NCBI GenBank assembly: GCA_964551015.1
Contig: CAZKBP010000048.1
Coordinates: 1 to 36,386, forward strand
Direction: 5' to 3'
Length of the DNA: 36,386 nt
Origin: CAZKBP01 sp964551015
GTDB lineage: Bacteria > Bacteroidota > Bacteroidia > Cytophagales > Microscillaceae
Shown here: positions 23,915 through 32,125 of the stretch, in pieces
How positions within the stretch are numbered: position 1 is the stretch's first letter
How the letters are laid out: each line of letters opens with the position of its first letter
Notes under the pieces: generated by a model
Seen by the model: only the letters and a program-made list of their open reading frames with translations
What the model was told of the DNA's origin: nothing
The model's database searches: none
Position numbers and translations under genes: made by a program

Positions 23915-24877
23915 CTACGGCAACAGCTGATCTTTGGCTTGTAAGCCTAATTTTTTTCTCAGAATCGTATCGGCTGGATGATGCTTGTTCCAATAGTCAG
24001 TTTTCAAAGTTTCTTTTAAAGTAGCCTTGGTGGTCAGCTTTTTCCCACCTAATCCTGCGTAAGTATCTTCCCATCCCAAAATCTTGTAAGGAAATTGACT
24101 CTCAAAACGAATCTTTAACTCACGATCCAAAGCTGGATAATAAAGCGTGTAAATTTGTTCACCTGCTTGGGTCTTATCCAAGCTAGCCTGTGCTTTTTCT
24201 ACTGCCAATGGACGATGAATCAGGCGAGAAACCATAGTACTGGGGATCACCTGTAAATCTCCCGTGGGTAAACTTTGAGGAGCAATACGAATTCGGTTCC
24301 AAATTTCATCCTCCAAAATCGTTCGTGCCAATTGGAAATTTTGATCCCCTTCGGATTCAAAGTAGGAGCGCGTTTGCGCCTGAAATTGATTATTTTCTAA
24401 GTTGATCTGCGTAAAAGTATGGCCGCACCACTCCTGAGTAGTGGTAGTTACTTTCAGACTATGGGGGTTTTCTTGAATCTCCACGGGAGTAAAGACAGAA
24501 CTCATGATAGAATAAGGATAAATACCCGTGTTGAATTTCTTGACAAAGTTCAGTTTTAAGATACTGACCTGATCTCCTTCCTGAGCACGCTCAGGATAGT
24601 CTAGCTTTACTTGCTTGGATTTGGAGAAGGGCTCCGTTACAAACACCAGTACCGCGTGTCCAGCATGAATTTCCCCATAGCGAGACTGCTCTAATTGATA
24701 ACTTGCCAACTCAGCTTGGCCTTGATACCAATAATCTCCAAAATTTGGATCAGGATCAATCTGCTCGTAGGTGGAAAGCGGAGGAACTGGCTCTTCTGCT
24801 TTGTGTGTCAAACTCAGAACGGAAGTCAAGGCTCCCAAACTTAGAAAAACTGGTAATATATATTTTAAAATCTTCAT
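23915..24877 (-). CDS. Exported Bacteroidota protein of unknown function
   Basis: A 320-residue protein. The start MKILKYILPVF at 24877 gives a clear N-terminal signal sequence (about 1-25); an earlier Met at 24898 only lengthens it. The body contains GDYWYQGQAELASYQLEQSRYGEIHAG, reported here only by its core GDYWYQG and RYGEIHAGHAVLVFV, and a later QEWCGH segment with a Cys. As I recall, proteins of this type in Bacteroidota are often labelled 'septum formation inhibitor Maf', but I see none of the Maf nucleotide-pyrophosphatase motifs, so that label looks wrong. The function is unknown; it probably acts in the periplasm. An inverted repeat GGAAC-GATT-GTTCC lies upstream at 24917-24930. Confidence 0.75.
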   Translation of the reverse strand: MKILKYILPVFLSLGALTSVLSLTHKAEEPVPPLSTYEQIDPDPNFGDYWYQGQAELASYQLEQSRYGEIHAGHAVLVFVTEPFSKSKQVKLDYPERAQEGDQVSILKLNFVKKFNTGIYPYSIMSSVFTPVEIQENPHSLKVTTTTQEWCGHTFTQINLENNQFQAQTRSYFESEGDQNFQLARTILEDEIWNRIRIAPQSLPTGDLQVIPSTMVSRLIHRPLAVEKAQASLDKTQAGEQIYTLYYPALDRELKIRFESQFPYKILGWEDTYAGLGGKKLTTKATLKETLKTDYWNKHHPADTILRKKLGLQAKDQLLP

Positions 24878-24916
24878 ACTTTCCTTTTTTTGTTGCATTG
24901 AGAGAACAGAAAAAGC

Positions 24917-24930
24917 GGAACGATTGTTCC
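24917..24930. promoter_or_regulatory. Small inverted repeat GGAAC/GTTCC
   Basis: A perfect 5-bp inverted repeat with a 4-nt spacer, 40 nt upstream of the exported-protein start. It is a possible operator; support is weak. Confidence 0.3.
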
Positions 24931-25041
24931 AGTATGATTTCTTAATAGTATGTTAAGGAGAGGAGAGGGGCAGCATTTAGGAGAGAATCAGGTGAGGGAT
25001 TATAGCAGAGGTGGTTGGAGTTTTTTTAGCTTTTCATCTAT

Positions 25042-26355
25042 TTATTGGAATATACTTTCACCTACGGCTTGGGTAATTTTTTGGATTTCATCATCACTAA
25101 GGGTTTGATGATACAATTTTTCAAGAGAGTTGCTATTGGGCACTGACCAACTAATGGCAAAGTAATGATGATGGAAATGAACCTTAATTCTAGATGTGAT
25201 ACTGAAAATGTTGACACCCGCTTTTTTGAAAGTAATCAGCTCGTCTTCATACTCAAAATCTGAGAAATCCTTTTCTGGGAATCTCTCATCAACTAGTTCA
25301 CGCAAGGTTTGATTCTCTGTAATAGGATATAAGTTCCCATCAAAACCAATCGTTTGTGTTCTTTTTCGAAAGAGAGACTGGAATTTAGAAATAATATCCG
25401 AAGTTTGAGAAACCAAATCTTTAATGCTACCCTTCACGATATTACTTAGTACGACTATATCCTTTTCTACTTTAACCTCTTTCTCCTTATCCAAGCTCGC
25501 CTTCAAGAGTGCGATTCGTTTATCCAAATCATCAGGGTCTTCAATGGCTTCGCCTCGGGCTCCTCTGAGCATAATTTCCAGAGAATGGATGAGTTGCTCT
25601 CCGATATAAACAAAGAATGGCTCCAAATCTCTGGCATCAGCCAAGCGTAAGACACGATAATAATTTTCCTTCTCTTCAGTTTTGATAATGGCGGGAGGAA
25701 ATCCCTTTTGCATGAGAATAAAATTCATCAGGATTCGCGCCAAGCGACCGTTTCCGTCGTCAAAGGGATGAATCCGAATGAAGCGATAATGAAATTCTGC
25801 AGCCAAGATTAAAGCATGTACGCCTGCTTGATCCTTGGTAGTTCGGAACCAATCAATCAGCTCAGTCATCTTGGCAGGGGTTTCTTCGGGTTCGGCAAAG
25901 CGAAAAATTTCCCCCGTGACGGTACGGACGTGATTAGGAGTAGTTTTGTACGTACCAATTTTGATCCTTTTGGTGGTAGGCTGGCCTTCGGGAGTAATGG
26001 GGGGTGTTTCGTAAGGTTCTTTGAGAATTAGCTCGTGCAATTGTCGGATAAAATTTTCAGTCAAAGGTCTTTTTTCTCTGATGACTTCCTCAAGCCACTG
26101 CAAAGCCTCGTGATGACCTTTGACCTCCAAGTGATCTTTGAGAGGTTTGCCCTGAGCTGTCAGGCCGAAGAGAATCAAAGCCTTGGTTTCACCGTAATCT
26201 AAACTGTTGCCTTCCAGATGGTTGGAATGGTAATTCCAGTCCAAGCGAAATTTTTGCATAACTTTCGCTTGGATTTCTGCATCTAATGGACGATACTGAT
26301 CTAAATCATGCACCAGAGCATCAATCCGATTGCATATGTTTTGGAGGCTAGTCAT
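25042..26355 (-). CDS. Fic-domain AMP-transferase with N-terminal inhibitory motif
   Basis: A 437-residue Fic protein. The catalytic loop HPFDDGNGRLAR (196-207) matches HPFx(D/E)GNGRxxR perfectly, so it should transfer AMP (or a related group) from a nucleotide to a protein hydroxyl. SNHLEG (44-49) matches the inhibitory helix motif [S/T]xxxE[G/N], with Glu48 as the expected blocking residue, i.e. a class II self-inhibited Fic. The long C-terminal part (about 280-437) is predicted to be mostly helical and beta-mixed, of unknown role. It lies 19 nt downstream of the XRE-S24 gene on the same strand, so the two are probably co-transcribed. The target protein is unknown. Confidence 0.92.
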   Translation of the reverse strand: MTSLQNICNRIDALVHDLDQYRPLDAEIQAKVMQKFRLDWNYHSNHLEGNSLDYGETKALILFGLTAQGKPLKDHLEVKGHHEALQWLEEVIREKRPLTENFIRQLHELILKEPYETPPITPEGQPTTKRIKIGTYKTTPNHVRTVTGEIFRFAEPEETPAKMTELIDWFRTTKDQAGVHALILAAEFHYRFIRIHPFDDGNGRLARILMNFILMQKGFPPAIIKTEEKENYYRVLRLADARDLEPFFVYIGEQLIHSLEIMLRGARGEAIEDPDDLDKRIALLKASLDKEKEVKVEKDIVVLSNIVKGSIKDLVSQTSDIISKFQSLFRKRTQTIGFDGNLYPITENQTLRELVDERFPEKDFSDFEYEDELITFKKAGVNIFSITSRIKVHFHHHYFAISWSVPNSNSLEKLYHQTLSDDEIQKITQAVGESIFQ

Positions 26356-26374
26356 CGGTGTGTATTGGGACGCT

Positions 26375-27190
26375 TTAATTCTGCCCTTTCATATTGTCAT
26401 AAGCTAGTTTGATTTCCCGAAATTCATCTTCTAGGCGGGTAAAGGCTTTGCGCAAATCAGAGACGGTATTGCTTTCTTCGGGCATATCACGGCTGATGTA
26501 AGCGGCAAATTTCCAAACCTCCAAAATCTCATCGGCAAAGATTTCATAAGGGCTGTAGGCAATGTTAGAAGACTTCATCAAGAAAGTACCTCGCTCACTG
26601 ATTTTGTTGTACACTTTCTTAAGTACTACTCCTTCGTTTTTGGCCACGACTACACAAACCTGTCCTTCTCGAAGGGTATTCCAATCTTCCACGTATTCAC
26701 CGATCACAATGGAGCTAGGCAGCAGAGGGAGCATAGAATCGCCACTGATTTCAAAAGCGCGGTACGTTTTTCCTTTGGACAAGAAAGGCAATTGATATTT
26801 GGGTAAATCTCTCAGATACTCGGCATCTGCGTAGCCCGTGGTATAGCCAGCAGCAGCTTTTTCGGGCACGAGCTCAATATTTTCATTGTCATCTTGGTCG
26901 ACGGTGATGGTAAGGATACGAAGATTCTGCGCGGCGGCATATTTTTTCATCTCCTTTTGATTTTCCATCTGGAGATCACCAGCATTGGCAAGGTCCACAT
27001 TGAGTAGCTGATCGAGCGTAATGTTAAAATAATGAGCTATTTTATTCATCACGACTAATTTGGGTTCGGCACGCCCATCTTCATAAGAAGAGATTGCACT
27101 GCGTGTGATTCCCAGTGAGTTGGCTAGATTTTCTTGACTTTGTCTGCCGTTTTTTTCACGCAAGTACTTTAGATTTTTGCTCAAATACAT
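26375..27190 (-). CDS. XRE repressor with S24/LexA-like peptidase domain
   Basis: A 271-residue regulator. Residues 6-62 are an XRE helix-turn-helix (SQENLANSLGITRSAISSYE). Residues 111-225 are a LexA/S24 domain with a potential cleavage bond Ala114-Gly115 in KAAAGY, catalytic Ser152 in SGDSM, and general-base Lys191 in VVLKKVY. A helical tail ends the protein. This is the CI/LexA-type architecture, in which stress-induced self-cleavage lifts repression. It is upstream of and in line with fic. A 20-bp near-perfect palindrome lies 43 nt upstream of its start. Cleavage and fic control are inferred. Such proteins are also common as non-SOS regulators in Bacteroidota. Confidence 0.9.
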   Translation of the reverse strand: MYLSKNLKYLREKNGRQSQENLANSLGITRSAISSYEDGRAEPKLVVMNKIAHYFNITLDQLLNVDLANAGDLQMENQKEMKKYAAAQNLRILTITVDQDDNENIELVPEKAAAGYTTGYADAEYLRDLPKYQLPFLSKGKTYRAFEISGDSMLPLLPSSIVIGEYVEDWNTLREGQVCVVVAKNEGVVLKKVYNKISERGTFLMKSSNIAYSPYEIFADEILEVWKFAAYISRDMPEESNTVSDLRKAFTRLEDEFREIKLAYDNMKGQN

Positions 27191-27232
27191 ACCTTTACTT
27201 GTTTATAATATTGTCAGTTCTAAATTTTTTCG

Positions 27233-27252
27233 TAACTTTGTTAACAAAATTA
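27233..27252. promoter_or_regulatory. Palindromic operator overlapping divergent -7 elements
   Basis: TAACTTTGTT (27233-27242) and AACAAAATTA (27243-27252) form a 20-bp palindrome with one mismatched pair. Each arm is itself a -7 element: TAACTTTG on plus (ATTG 19 nt upstream) and TAATTTTG on minus (CTTG 20 nt upstream). A repressor bound here would block both directions. Confidence 0.6.
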
Positions 27253-27379
27253 GCAATAACATTTCATTTTAGCAAGGCTTGCTCACTAAAAATCAGTGAC
27301 TTAGCCCTTAGACTGCTGTTCGTATTAGCCAATGTTAAACTAAAATAAACAATAAATCTGCTAGAATAGACTTTAAAAG

Positions 27380-27847
27380 ATGATTTCACCGGAACAGACT
27401 TCTGCCAAAAAGAAGAAAAAACCTTCCACGAAACCAAAGCAGCCAAGCTCTGCCACTCAGGATATTTTCATGTCCAGCTTTACCAAAGGCTTGGTCTTGG
27501 TGTTGATTTTGATTTTCAACGTGATGGTACTCAAGCAAAGCTTCTTACAAGTAGCCCCTGATCACGGGTTTTCGGGTGATATTGAGATCGATGCGATTCT
27601 CTACGGAATTGCTATTTCCATTTTGATGTTGATTATTCTTTTTCACGAAGAGAACTGGCAAAACCCCTGGTGTCCGGGAGCCATTACGCTTTATCTCGAT
27701 GCGATCATTTTGGTGCTCTACACCAGATGGTTTCATTGGTTTTTGGGAGAATGGGGGACGCTCTGGCTGATGAGAGGGATTTTAGTTATTTTGCCCGTTT
27801 TAGGGCTTTTCATTATGGTCGTGATGCTGAAGCGCCGAGAGGAGTGA
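27380..27847 (+). CDS. Small polytopic membrane protein, unknown
   Basis: A 155-residue protein with a very basic N-terminus (a KKKKK run and further lysines, residues 10-20) followed by about four hydrophobic segments (35-52, 68-87, 99-116, 128-149) and a K/R tail. I do not recognise a family. It is divergent from the XRE-S24/fic operon and shares its palindromic regulatory region 130 nt upstream, so it may be under the same repressor. The N-terminal lysines should lie in the cytoplasm. Confidence 0.7.
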   Translation: MISPEQTSAKKKKKPSTKPKQPSSATQDIFMSSFTKGLVLVLILIFNVMVLKQSFLQVAPDHGFSGDIEIDAILYGIAISILMLIILFHEENWQNPWCPGAITLYLDAIILVLYTRWFHWFLGEWGTLWLMRGILVILPVLGLFIMVVMLKRREE

Positions 27848-27915
27848 TTCTTTAGTGGCAGATTTTATGGCTGAGTGAGTGATTTGAATATAGCCTGCAA
27901 GTCCTGAACCTATTC

Positions 27916-29148
27916 TTAGGGCATTTCATTGCGAAAAAATACCACGGAGATGATAAAAGCGAATACCGAGATCACCAATCCAAACATAAAGATGGTATAA
28001 GCCGTACGGAGTAGTTTGTATTTTTCACCCAAAACACGCCCTAGGAAATAAATATCCCGAATGAGGCTGCCGTACAAATATTCTCCATCATTAAGCATCT
28101 CTCGCATGCCCCATTCGTAATCTTCAAGGCGCATTTTATGAAAATTGCCAAAGAACAGCAGATTCGTACGCCGATTTTCTATATCATCTCGGGTAAAACG
28201 CCCACTACTCACATTCGGGCGAGTAGCCAGTACTGCAAATACGATCGTAGCGACACAGGTACACAACAAAATGGCAGTGGGTATAATTAGATGAGGATGC
28301 GTGTCTATTTGCTGGAGTAGGATAGAAATAATGACCGAGATAATGATAGTATTGACCGAGATCATGATGTTCGCCTTGCTATCGGCCATGGAGCTAAGGT
28401 CTAGGTGATTTCGGGAGGTAATTCGGAAGACCGTTTCTACTCCTCTTTCTGAGCGGTTTTCTACCTTGTCCAGCTTTTTTTGGAGTTTCTTAAGCTCTTT
28501 CTCATCAATTCCCATTTCTTCGGAGAGTTGTTTACTCTGTTCTTTCTGAAGCTTCTTGAGTTTTTTTTTCACCGACTTAATATTATTTTGCTTACGCTCT
28601 TCTAGTACGGCTTTTCCGTAAGCAGTAAAATACTGGTGCCCCTTCAAAAAATCATAATTAATTTGAAGCCACTCCAAATCACTCATTTTATGACCTCGAT
28701 CCACTTCCCACTCCCTGCGCAAAGGATCACAAATCGTAAAAAAGTCTTCTTCTGACAAATGATGTAAGTCTGCATCGCAAAGTACCTCAGCCATTGGGAT
28801 CGTAGGAGATTGGGGGATTTTTGTGGCATCAATACAAGCGAGGACCTGTTTTGTTCTCTTCTTGGGAAATTGATGCTCATCCAGATAAGTTTGGGCAATT
28901 TCTTTACTCAGGTCCTCATGTCCAATGCTTTTTTCCCGATAACCCAAGTCGTGAAACCAAGCTGCGATCACAACTGTCTCCAGCTCCTCATCCGAGAGAT
29001 TGCTTTGCTTCCCGATTTTCTCGGCCATCTTCGCTACATAATGCGTGTGTTTATAGTTATGATAATGGAGATTAGGAGGCATCTCTTCTTTGAGGATACG
29101 AGTGGCATAATCTCTTACTTGGGTCAATACTTCACTCTGAATCGTCAT
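27916..29148 (-). CDS. HD phosphohydrolase fused to PycTM-type membrane effector
   Basis: A 410-residue protein. Residues 1-200 form an HD-domain phosphohydrolase: His34 in NYKHTHY, His66-Asp67 in WFHDLGY, and an Asp-rich VLCDADLHH segment (Asp125/127). A lysine-rich coiled linker (about 190-232) follows. Residues 236-410 match the Pycsar effector transmembrane domain (PycTM, earlier DUF5706): SMADSKANIMISVN, then hydrophobic helices near 262-280, 288-310 and 383-405. In Pycsar, PycTM is activated by cyclic UMP or CMP and damages the membrane. No nucleotide cyclase gene is next to it here. The HD part may degrade a nucleotide signal. The gene may also be a general Bacteroidota membrane protein, not a defence gene. 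Confidence 0.85.
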   Translation of the reverse strand: MTIQSEVLTQVRDYATRILKEEMPPNLHYHNYKHTHYVAKMAEKIGKQSNLSDEELETVVIAAWFHDLGYREKSIGHEDLSKEIAQTYLDEHQFPKKRTKQVLACIDATKIPQSPTIPMAEVLCDADLHHLSEEDFFTICDPLRREWEVDRGHKMSDLEWLQINYDFLKGHQYFTAYGKAVLEERKQNNIKSVKKKLKKLQKEQSKQLSEEMGIDEKELKKLQKKLDKVENRSERGVETVFRITSRNHLDLSSMADSKANIMISVNTIIISVIISILLQQIDTHPHLIIPTAILLCTCVATIVFAVLATRPNVSSGRFTRDDIENRRTNLLFFGNFHKMRLEDYEWGMREMLNDGEYLYGSLIRDIYFLGRVLGEKYKLLRTAYTIFMFGLVISVFAFIISVVFFRNEMP

Positions 29149-29518
29149 AAATACGGTCTATCAATTAAATTTTATGGGATAAAGGTTAGGAAACCTGCTC
29201 TTAATTTTTGTAATTATCAAATTAGTTATTTTCAGCAGTTCCAACCAAAGTAAGGGAACTGAGAAGACGAAATCTCATGAATTATTTGTATTCTGCCCTA
29301 GATATTCACAAATTTAAAGCTTAAATAGCACAAAATTCTAAAAAAAGCGCAGTGTAAAGTTCAATTTCTTTTCTTAATCCAGAGAAATCCAAAATTAAAA
29401 ACGTCCCTAAATCTGCAAGTCCCATTTCCATGTTTGCTCCAAGTGGTTCACAAATTGAGTACTGAATATGAACACACTGACTTTGCTAATAAGCTAATAA
29501 AAAGAAAGGTTTAATTTT
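29149..29518. other. AT-rich spacer between HD-PycTM and lipoprotein genes
   Basis: No gene. An inverted repeat CAGTTCC/GGAACTG at 29236-29242 and 29255-29261 may be an operator for the HD-PycTM gene. A TGACTTTG element near 29477 is one base from a -7 box for the following gene. Confidence 0.4.
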
Positions 29519-30370
29519 ATGCAATGGATCATCAAAATATTAGCCCTCGGAAATTTAATAGGAGCTTGTGTATCTTGTACGCCGCAACAATCATCAGCAC
29601 AAGCCATCCCTTTTCCTTATCAATTAGATCAACCAGACCAGCACTTTGAGTTAGATGATGAATTGGAAGAGATTTCAGGGCTCAGCTATTTTGCTCCCAA
29701 TCTTATCGCTTGTGTACAAGACGAAGAAGGCGAGATTTATATCTATGACTTAAAAGACAAGGAAATTACAGCTAGATATAAGTTTGCTGAGGATGGTGAT
29801 TATGAAGGGATTGAAATGGTCGGAGATACCGCTTACGTGCTCAGAAGTGATGGTACTATTTTCGAAGTAAGCAATTTTAAAGCAGGAAATCCGTCTACCC
29901 AAATATGGCGAACTTTTTTGGATGAAGACAATGATACCGAAGGTTTGGCTTATCATCCAGCACAGAATACGCTCTGGATTGCCTGCAAAGGAGAGGCCGT
30001 CGATAAAAATTCAGACAAGAATCGAAAAGCAATTTATACCTTTGACCTGAATCAACACGAATTACAAGCACCTGCTCGTATCATCATTCAAGAAAAAAAA
30101 TTAGAAGATTTTGCCGATGAAAAACTAGACTTTCACCCCTCTGCCTTGGCTTGGCATCCATCCGGACAGCAACTCTATATCTTGGCCAGCAAGGGGCAAC
30201 AATTGGTAGTCTTAGACAACAACGGAACAATCCTTCATGTAAAGGAGTTAGACAAAGATCACTTCGGACAACCAGAGGGAATCTGTTTCGATCCAGCCGG
30301 AAACCTGTACATATCTAACGAAAAAAACGAAGAAGATGCTAATATCTTACGCTTCCAGGTCAAGCACTAG
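29519..30370 (+). CDS. SdiA-regulated-family lipoprotein (beta-propeller)
   Basis: A 283-residue lipoprotein. The signal ends in a lipobox IGAC with Cys17 as the probable lipidated residue. The body has propeller-like repeats (EISGLSYF, EGIEMVGDTAYVL, EGLAYHPAQNTLWIACKG, PEGICFDPAGNLYISNE) of the SdiA-regulated / YjiK family. Four to five blades can be traced. It probably sits in the outer or inner membrane facing the periplasm; the substrate is unknown. It is followed after 77 nt by the prohibitin-like gene, possibly co-transcribed. Confidence 0.8.
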   Translation: MQWIIKILALGNLIGACVSCTPQQSSAQAIPFPYQLDQPDQHFELDDELEEISGLSYFAPNLIACVQDEEGEIYIYDLKDKEITARYKFAEDGDYEGIEMVGDTAYVLRSDGTIFEVSNFKAGNPSTQIWRTFLDEDNDTEGLAYHPAQNTLWIACKGEAVDKNSDKNRKAIYTFDLNQHELQAPARIIIQEKKLEDFADEKLDFHPSALAWHPSGQQLYILASKGQQLVVLDNNGTILHVKELDKDHFGQPEGICFDPAGNLYISNEKNEEDANILRFQVKH

Positions 30371-30447
30371 GTAGAAGTCATAAATCTTTTGTAAATTCAA
30401 ATAAAAAGAACAATAAATCCCCTGTATTCTAATAAATTATATTTCAA

Positions 30448-31269
30448 ATGGAAGTAAATCTTAGAAAATATAGACCACTCATCTTGGTTTTTGTCGCACT
30501 TTTTATCCTGATCCTCTCTTGGAGCAGTATCACGATTAATATCCCCGCGGGGCATAAAGGCGTGTTATTCCGCAAGTTTGCCGGAGGTATTCAGAAAGAT
30601 CGCCCCTATGGGGAAGGGTTTCACTTTATCGCACCCTGGAATGACATGTTTGACTACGAGGTAAGGCAGCAAGAAGTAACCGAAAAAATGGAAATGCTTT
30701 CCTCCAACGGTCTAGAAATTAAGATTGATGTTTCCGTCTGGTTTCATCCCAATTTAGATAAATTAGGGTATCTCCACGCGGAAATAGGAGAAAATTACAC
30801 GGAGAGAATCGTCATCCCCAGTATTCGCTCCTCTGCCCGTACCATCATTGGTCGTTATACTCCAGAAGAAATCTACTCCACGAAGCGAGAGGCTATTCAA
30901 GACGGAATTTATAAAGAAACGGCCAAATTATTAACAGAGAAAAATGTCGTACTAGATAAAGTCCTGATCCGCTCTATTATGTTGCCTCCTACGATCAAAT
31001 CTGCGATCGAAAACAAACTAAAGCAAGAACAGGAAGATCTAGCCTACGAATTTCTCCTCAAAAAGGCAGAGAAAGAAGCCAAGCGTCAAAGAATCGAGGC
31101 CGAAGGAAAAGCCGAAGCCAACCGGATTATCAGTGAAAGTTTGACAGACCGAATCTTAACCGAAAAAGGGATACAAGCTACTCTCGAGCTGGCCTCCTCC
31201 CAAAATAGCAAGGTCGTCGTGGTAGGTAGCGGAGACAAAGGACTTCCTTTAATTTTGGGAAATAAGTAA
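30448..31269 (+). CDS. Prohibitin-like SPFH-domain membrane protein
   Basis: A 273-residue protein with one N-terminal membrane helix (9-28) and an SPFH/prohibitin domain (about 32-210; IPAGHKGVLFRKFAGGIQ, RSSARTIIGRYTPEEIYS). A coiled-coil segment follows (210-250, with KAEKEAKRQRIEAEGKAEA-type heptads). It should form large membrane rings that scaffold or chaperone membrane proteins, as prohibitins do with FtsH-type proteases; no such protease is adjacent. The start at 30448 places the membrane helix at the expected distance. Confidence 0.92.
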   Translation: MEVNLRKYRPLILVFVALFILILSWSSITINIPAGHKGVLFRKFAGGIQKDRPYGEGFHFIAPWNDMFDYEVRQQEVTEKMEMLSSNGLEIKIDVSVWFHPNLDKLGYLHAEIGENYTERIVIPSIRSSARTIIGRYTPEEIYSTKREAIQDGIYKETAKLLTEKNVVLDKVLIRSIMLPPTIKSAIENKLKQEQEDLAYEFLLKKAEKEAKRQRIEAEGKAEANRIISESLTDRILTEKGIQATLELASSQNSKVVVVGSGDKGLPLILGNK

Positions 31270-31278
31270 CAAATAACT

Positions 31279-31357
31279 GCAAACTTGATATCTTTATCGC
31301 ACATGACAAAAAGTAAAGAGATAACGATCCAAAGATTTAATCAAGTTTGCGTTTTTT
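31279..31357 (+). terminator. Long-loop terminator after the SPFH gene
   Basis: GCAAACTTGAT (31279-31289) pairs perfectly with ATCAAGTTTGC (31340-31350), followed by G and six T residues. The 50-nt loop has an inner ATCTTT/AAAGAT pairing, so the structure is branched or extended and could also be a small RNA. Confidence 0.65.
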
Positions 31358-31518
31358 ACGTCTTATTACTTAAAACAATCTGAGAAGTGAAATAATACAT
31401 ATCTCAGGTTAGCCGAGTACAGAAACATAGCCAGACTTTTTTTAATTAAAATTTCTACATAAAAAATCACGGAGTAGAGCCTAACTAGTGAGTCATCCTC
31501 CGAAAAAAGTTTGTAAAC

Positions 31519-31896
31519 ATGAATAATGTAGACTTTATGCTTATTGACGATGATCCCATCAACAATCTGATTATCCAAAAAGAAATCTCCAAGTTTGATG
31601 GAAACGCGCGGATACTAGTTTATGAATCTGCCAGTGAAGCCCTAGACTATCTAAAAAAAAATACCGATGCCCTTCCTAAGCTATTGTTATTAGATATCAA
31701 TATGCCCGGAATGAACGGATGGGATTTTTTACAAGAGTTCAAAGCCTCTAACCTCTCCACGAATGTAGTCATTATTACCTCTTCTATCGCCAAGATAGAC
31801 CGAGATAAATCTCAAAATTACCCCATTGTCAAAGATTATTTTATCAAGCCCTTGGATAAAGAGGATATTCACAAAATCTTCGCATTTATCAATTAA
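31519..31896 (+). CDS. Single-domain response regulator (CheY-like)
   Basis: A 125-residue receiver domain with no output domain. The acidic pocket is Asp10-Asp11-Asp12, the phosphoacceptor Asp59 (LLLLDINMPGMNGW), the switch Thr87/Ser88 and the conserved Lys110 in YFIKPLD. All key residues are present, so it should accept a phosphoryl group from a histidine kinase. No kinase is nearby. Its stop codon lies inside the first of three 35-nt hairpin repeats. Confidence 0.92.
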   Translation: MNNVDFMLIDDDPINNLIIQKEISKFDGNARILVYESASEALDYLKKNTDALPKLLLLDINMPGMNGWDFLQEFKASNLSTNVVIITSSIAKIDRDKSQNYPIVKDYFIKPLDKEDIHKIFAFIN

Positions 31897-31997
31897 GGAA
31901 TATTTGGAAAATCCTTAATTTTGTTCATCAGGGGAAACCCGAGAAATCCCTAAATTTGTCTATCGAGGAGTATTTGAATCCTCTATTTTATGACATC
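31895..31997 (+). repeat. Three 35-nt tandem hairpin repeats
   Basis: Stems are AAGGA/TCCTT (31895-31899, 31912-31916), AGGGG/TCCCT (31930-31934, 31947-31951) and GAGGA/TCCTC (31965-31969, 31979-31983). The starts are exactly 35 nt apart. Loops are 12, 12 and 9 nt. The 13-nt spacers AATTTTGTTCATC and AAATTTGTCTATC are alike. Stem bases differ between copies but stay paired (with one G-U), which suggests that structure is kept. They may terminate the response regulator or control the next gene. Confidence 0.65.
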
Positions 31998-32125
31998 TTG
32001 GGTTGAGATACTTTTCCAAAAGATCTACCATACCCTCCTTAGTTCTATTGATTTACCGAAAGTGAGTCCCATCTCATATTTAGGGGATGAGTTTATTAAT
32101 CCGCTTCAAGAAATAACCAAAGAGC

